From Valencia hispanica (taxonomy: Eukaryota; Chordata; Actinopteri; Cyprinodontiformes; Valenciidae): a stretch of 64,000 nt of DNA. The notes under the pieces were generated by a model that was given only the letters and a program-made list of their open reading frames with translations, had not been told where the DNA came from and did not search any database. Positions 53,001 to 59,000 of the stretch are shown piece after piece. A program made the translations under genes and the position numbers. Location: positions 4,345,501 through 4,409,500 of the forward strand of contig OY747705.1 of assembly GCA_963556495.2 (NCBI GenBank), given 5' to 3'. The stretch's first letter is position 1. Each line of letters starts with the position of its first letter.

Positions 53001-56000
53001 CCAACAATCCAACAACAGTTTGGTGAAGAACAATGCATTTTCCAGCATTATGGAGCACCATGCCATAAGGCAAAAGTGATAACTAAGTGGCTCGGGGACC
53101 AAAGCATTGAAATTTTCGGTCCATGGCCTGGAAACTTCCCAGATCTTAATCCCATTGAGAACTTGTGGTCAGTCCTCAAGAGGCGGGTGGACAAACAAAA
53201 ACCCACTAATTCTGACAAACTCCAAGAAGTGATTATGAAAGAATGGGTTGCTATCAGTCAGGATTTGGCCCAGAAGTTGATTGAGAGCATGCCCAGTCGA
53301 ATTGTAGAGGTCCTGAAAAAGAAGGGCCAACACTGCAAATACTGACTCTTTGCATAAATGTCATATAATTGTCAGTAAAAGCCTTTGAAACGTATAAAGT
53401 GCTTGTAATTATAGTTCAGTACATCACAGAAACAACTGAAATAAAGATCTAAAAGTAGTTTTGCAGCAAACTTTGTGAAAACTATTTGTCATTCTCAAAA
53501 CTTTTGCCCACAACTGTACACAGTGAGACCATTACGTATAAAACACAAAATGAGGTGTATCACCCCAATACAGTTGCCTCCCTATCCCAAAAATCTCTGA
53601 AGTGAAACAAACACCATATGCATGACATCCACTGAGTCTCTCACGATATCCCTAACTTATTGTGAATAGTGTAAGTATTTGAACACCCTGGGATTTTGCA
53701 GGTTCTCCCACTTAGAAATTATGGAAGGGTCTGAAATTCACATTGTAGGTGCATTTCCACTGTGAGAGACGGCATTCGTTTTTAATTCAGGAAATCATAT
53801 TGTCTGATTTTTTTAAGAATTTATTTGTATTTTATTGCTGGACATAATTATTTGAACACCTGAGAAAATCAGTGTTAATATTTGGTACAGAAGCTTTTGT
53901 CTGCAATTAGAGGTCAAACATTTCCTGTAGTTCTTGACCAGGTTTGCACATACTGCAACAGAGATTCCTCCACTCAGATCTTCTCCGGTCAGGTTTGTAT
54001 TTAGGTCTGGAGACTGGCTAAGCTCCTCTAGAACCTTGATATGCTTCTTATGGAGCCACTCCTTGGTTATCCTGGCTGTGTGCTTTGGGTCATTGTCATG
54101 TTGGAAGACCCAGCTACGACCCATCTTCAATGCGAAGGAGGTTGTTGCTCAAAATCTCACAATACATGGCCCCATTCAACCTCTCCTTAATACAGTGCAG
54201 CTATCTGTCCCCTTTACAGAAAAGCACCCCCAAAGCATTATGTTTTCACCCCCATGCTTCACAGTAGGGATGGTGTTCTTGGAATGCAACTCATCCTTAT
54301 TTTTCCTCCAAACACAGCGAGTGAAGTTCAGATCAAAAAGTTCTATTTTGGTCTCATCTGACCACTTGACTTTCTCCCATGCCTCCTCTGGATCATCCAT
54401 CTGGTCATTGGCAAACTCCAGACGGGCCTGGACATGTGATGACTTGAGCAGGGGAACCTTCTGTGCAATGCATGATTTTTAAACCATGACGGCGTAGTGC
54501 TCTACCTTTTTAAATGGTGGTCCCAGCTCTCTTCATGTCACTGACCACCTCCTTCTGTGTAGTTCTGCGCTGATTCCTCACCTTTTTTTATCATTAGTGA
54601 TACCCCATCAAGTGAGATCTTTCATGGAGTCCGAGTGAGACTGACAGTCATCTTTAGCCTCTTCCATTTTCTAATTATTGCTCCAACAGTTGATCTATTT
54701 TCACCAAGCTGCTTGGCAATTGTCCCGTAGCCCTTTCCAGCCTTGTAGAGGTCTACATTTTTAACTCTGGTGTTTTTTAACAGCTCTTTGGTCTTGTCCA
54801 TGGTAGTAGCTTGAGTCAGACTGACTGTGGGGTGGACAGGTGTCTTTAATGGGCTTAGACAGGTGCTAGTAATTTAGGTTAATAAGTGGAGTAGAGGTAG
54901 AGTTTTTAAGGCAGAGTAACAAGTATTTGAACACCTGGCAATCAGCAAGTATTCTGGCTCTCAAAGACCTATGTGCAGCAATGCAATACAAATAAATTTG
55001 TTAAAAATCACAGGGTGTTCAAATAGTTATGTTCCTCACTGTATTAGAATTTTGTTGCAAAGCTGTCTTTTTTTGGCTTTATGGAAATTGTCTAAAACAC
55101 CAAGGTATACTTAATATGACTAGTAAATCTGCAAAACAAATTGAACCTTCAAGCAGATAGACAACAGCAGCAGATGACCCCACAAGGTAACACTCCTGTC
55201 AGCTTAGAATATGACTCTTGGGCTACAATTTCTGCTGGGTCTCCAAAACTGGACAATAAGAAAGTGGAACAACGTTTCCTAGTCAGAGTTTTTGTTTTTA
55301 ACTACAACATTCAGAGGGTAAGGTCAGAATTTGTACAAAGTGTGTATTTTGTTGAGAAACTCTATTTTATTTCCACTTTTTCTATTTGTAGGTGATGTAT
55401 AAAGCAGCTCATTATCGCCCACTAGGAGGCAATAATGAAAACCGTAGCTTCCTCAGTGAAGAGCCGTGGTTCAACAGAGCTTGGCTTAACAGGCGCAGCT
55501 TTTTATAGTGCTGTTAATGATGTCCATCCTGTTGTGACCACATCCAAGTCACCTGATGGCTACCAATGAAAGATTCACATCCTGGGTTTGGGGCAAATAA
55601 ATCTGCAGCCATTTGATGCTGTCATGTCAACATGGACGAAAGGTTTTGAGGAATGTTTCCAACACCTAATTGAGTTGATGCCACAAAGAAGGCAGACAGT
55701 TTTACAACACCAGGTTGTATGACCCAGCACTAGTAGGGAGAAGCTAAATTAGGTGTCCAGTGAGTGTAAAATCCTTTTTGAAGATGTTAATCTCTAATAC
55801 CAGAGGCGGTTTATAGTGGGATGATGTTACTTAGCACAAATTTTCAAAAATAGTCACACTGACAAGTTTCATGTGTTTGGCTACTCCCAAATTTTTCAGT
55901 TCTTACCAGCTGTAAATATGTAAGAAGTTTTGGGAAAACAAATGGTGGCCCCGACCTGGCAGTTTGGGATATGAGGATCTGCTCGGTGTGCGATAACATG

Positions 56001-59000
56001 GAGGATCCCAATAGTCTGTGCTTTTCCAGGTCAGGAAGGTTGGGACAAAATCAATATTAGGAAGATGGTCTTAAGGGAGGTTTCTTCCTGTTAAAGGGGA
56101 GTTTTTCCTCTCCACCATCGCTACATGCTTGCTCAGTATGAGGGATTGCTGAAGGATTGCTGTGGTTGGAAAGTCTTCCCAACCTCACGCCAATGACTGA
56201 CGCAATCTGCTGGGATTCCTTAAATAGGAAACTTTTTAACTGATTGGAATGTTTGTATAAATGTACTGAAATGACTTCTTGTTAAGTACCTTGAGATGAC
56301 ATCTGTTGTGAATTGGCGCTATATAAATAAACTGAATTGAATTGAATTGAAGGGGATTCCTGCTCTATCATTGATGTATCCTAGCAAAAAGTGTGTCTGG
56401 TGTGTTTATCTGCTGTACCGCAACACTTGATGCCACTAACATCAGTTCCAGCAATGAAGTAAAGACTGATCTGTATGGTAGCATTTGTGCAAAGCTGAAC
56501 TTCTGAAAGATTAAAAATTTTGCTGACAAACTATATTAAAAACTGTTTGTTTGCATTTTACAGTTTTAATATTCTTGCTAATTGACGTTTTTCTTTTTTT
56601 GTTCTCATGCCCCACCCTGTGTTCCGTGTTCTTCCCTTCTGTTGTGCGCTTCAGATGCCCCGTTCTGCATCCACGTTCAGTCTGAATGAATCTGGTAAAA
56701 ACAGCGCAGTGGTTCAGCGCTCTAACTCTCTGGACCATCCCCCTGTCAAAAGCAGAATCCCCGTGTGTATCCGTACCCCCTGTACCCCAACCAAAAGACC
56801 CTCCTCCTACATCGTATCAGAATCCACCAAAGGCCCTGACCTCAAATACAGCTCCATAATCCAAGAATACAAGTTCACCTCTCAGGCTGCACTAATGATC
56901 CAGCCCAATTCAAGCCCACCCAGTCCACAGAAATCCACTTTCACACAAGCTGTTCATAGCTCCACTCCGCTTACAAATGTCCAACCGAAGTCTGACCAGG
57001 ATCTCTCCAGACCTCTTACCTCAGGAAGTTTTCAGCCAAGAGCCCCAGCTCCTCAGTCTGTTAATATAAATCCCAGAGTCTTTTCTGAGTCATGCAGGGA
57101 TCCTCAGGTGGAGCCACGCCCTGCTGTACTGACCAGTCCTCGCAGGGAGACTGATCTAAACCACAGCTGAGTTCATTCCTGCCTGGAGTCCCATGTGAGC
57201 AAAGCTTAACTGTTGTCTGGTCTCCTCTAAGGGTTCACCAATACTAGTTCTAAAGTAGAGTTAAACTTCACTCTGTGTGGTGTGTTCTGCATTTGACATT
57301 CACAAAACAAATGGCACTGGTGAAGTTTTACACCCAAATCAACTCATTAGAAGCTGAGACCCTGCAGCAATAGGAATCCACAACAAGGATCTCCTCAGCT
57401 AACCAACATCTACAGTGGATGTTTATCAGAAGCATAGATCCAGAGGAGGGCCAGAGGTTTTAAGGGTTGATTTGGACTAATGTTTCCAATGAATCTATCT
57501 GGGCTTCTAACTGGTGATGGTGGTGGTGGTAATGGTCACAGTGTAGTTAAACTTGGCTGGATGTAAAACTGTCATTGACCAATTTAAAGCCTGGATAAAG
57601 CTTTACATTTGTCACTGTCTCTTGTGACATCTTCTACATCATGGAGACAAAGCTCTTCAAGTCATGCAATCTTATCAATTTTATAGAGGATTAGAACATT
57701 ACTACAGATGGATAATGTTATAAAAGGTTGACTTTTTCATCTCTAGTTAAACAATTTTAATAACTGGCTTTCATACATCACTGCTTTGACCAAAATAGTA
57801 CTTTCTTAGAGAAATTTTACTCATTTCAAAAGGGTCTCAGTGTTGGTCTGTTTACACTAGTATAAAAATGTCTGGAATAAATAGGTGACTTCTGGCACAT
57901 ACACTGTTATAGTTTCTGTAAAAAAAATCTAAATTATTAAAGATAAAAAAATATATAATTGCTAAATCGTGCAAAACAAATTAGTAGAAAAGTCAGCTGG
58001 CTTTAATTGTGGGGTAAAACGGTAAACAATATGGTATTTGATAGAAGTATCCATGTTTTATTTTTATATCATGGAGTCAGTTATAAACTGGCAGCGTTTT
58101 TATTTATATATTAGGGTAGTAACAGTACATGAATTTGGATTTTTTGGTACAGCCCTGTCTGTTTGGTACGCACATGTACTGAACAAATCCAGCTGTTTTC
58201 TACCTGAACACACACAGAATGTTGATGAGAACTCAGACAATGCAACATTCCGCAGCTCAACTTTAAAAGGTGACACCAAAACAGAAAGAACTCCCAGCTA
58301 TCACTAAACTCTGTTTTGGCTCATATTATTTTAAATGAAGGCCGCAATCACATCAGTTATTTAGAGAACATGCAGAATCAGCTGCTAGGTGTAGGTTTTG
58401 AAAGAGTTTCCCCTGTTGCGGCCCAGATGGACGGCTCAGACAGAAGATCTTGGTGATGTATCAACATGTGGCTCCTATAGTTGGTTGTAGTTCTGTACTG
58501 CATCACTTCCATTTAGCAGACCTTGCAAATCGCTTTGCTTCTGTCGAGCTCGTCTTTCTGTTTGTCCTTTCTGGACCCAAAATGCTGTCAGACTGCAGCC
58601 TAGCGCGGATGTTTTCAAAGCTGGCGCTAGGCTAACGGCACCGCTAGTGTCCGACGCCATGTTTAAATGTCTTTACACCTAGCGCACATGCCTGAGTATA
58701 ATGATGCGACAGTGGGTAGGGTTAAAGTTCACCAGGAGAAATTGTATTAACCCTTTACCAGCTAAGCCTCTACATGCCTGTCTGGACTTTTTTTTTTCTT
58801 TTTTTGTCGTTTAACTTTGGCTGTAAAAAAAAAACCAAAAAGTTAAACAACGTTAAAAGGTTAAATCGATCTTTGGACATACATTTTTAGCAATTATAAG
58901 AATCAATATAGAATCTGAGCATATTTTTCAACAGCACTACTTCAAACGAACTCTGACCATTGGCATTGGAGACTATATACCTGTAGTAATGTTATATTAG

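Larger units (their letters stand above)
51415..55041 (-). mobile_element. Tc1-like transposon (outermost of three nested elements)
   Basis: The right end is GTTCCTCACTG|TA at 55041. Its inverse CAGTGAAGAACATA lies at 51415-51428 and continues as TAAGTATTTGAACACCCTG from 53672, split by the element at 51429-53671. The minus-strand transposase is decayed. It reads [20 protein letters not shown] with [20 protein letters not shown] (54800-54690), [13 protein letters not shown] (54360) and [20 protein letters not shown] (54100). The motif expected to hold the catalytic Glu reads [12 protein letters not shown]. Confidence 0.85.
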
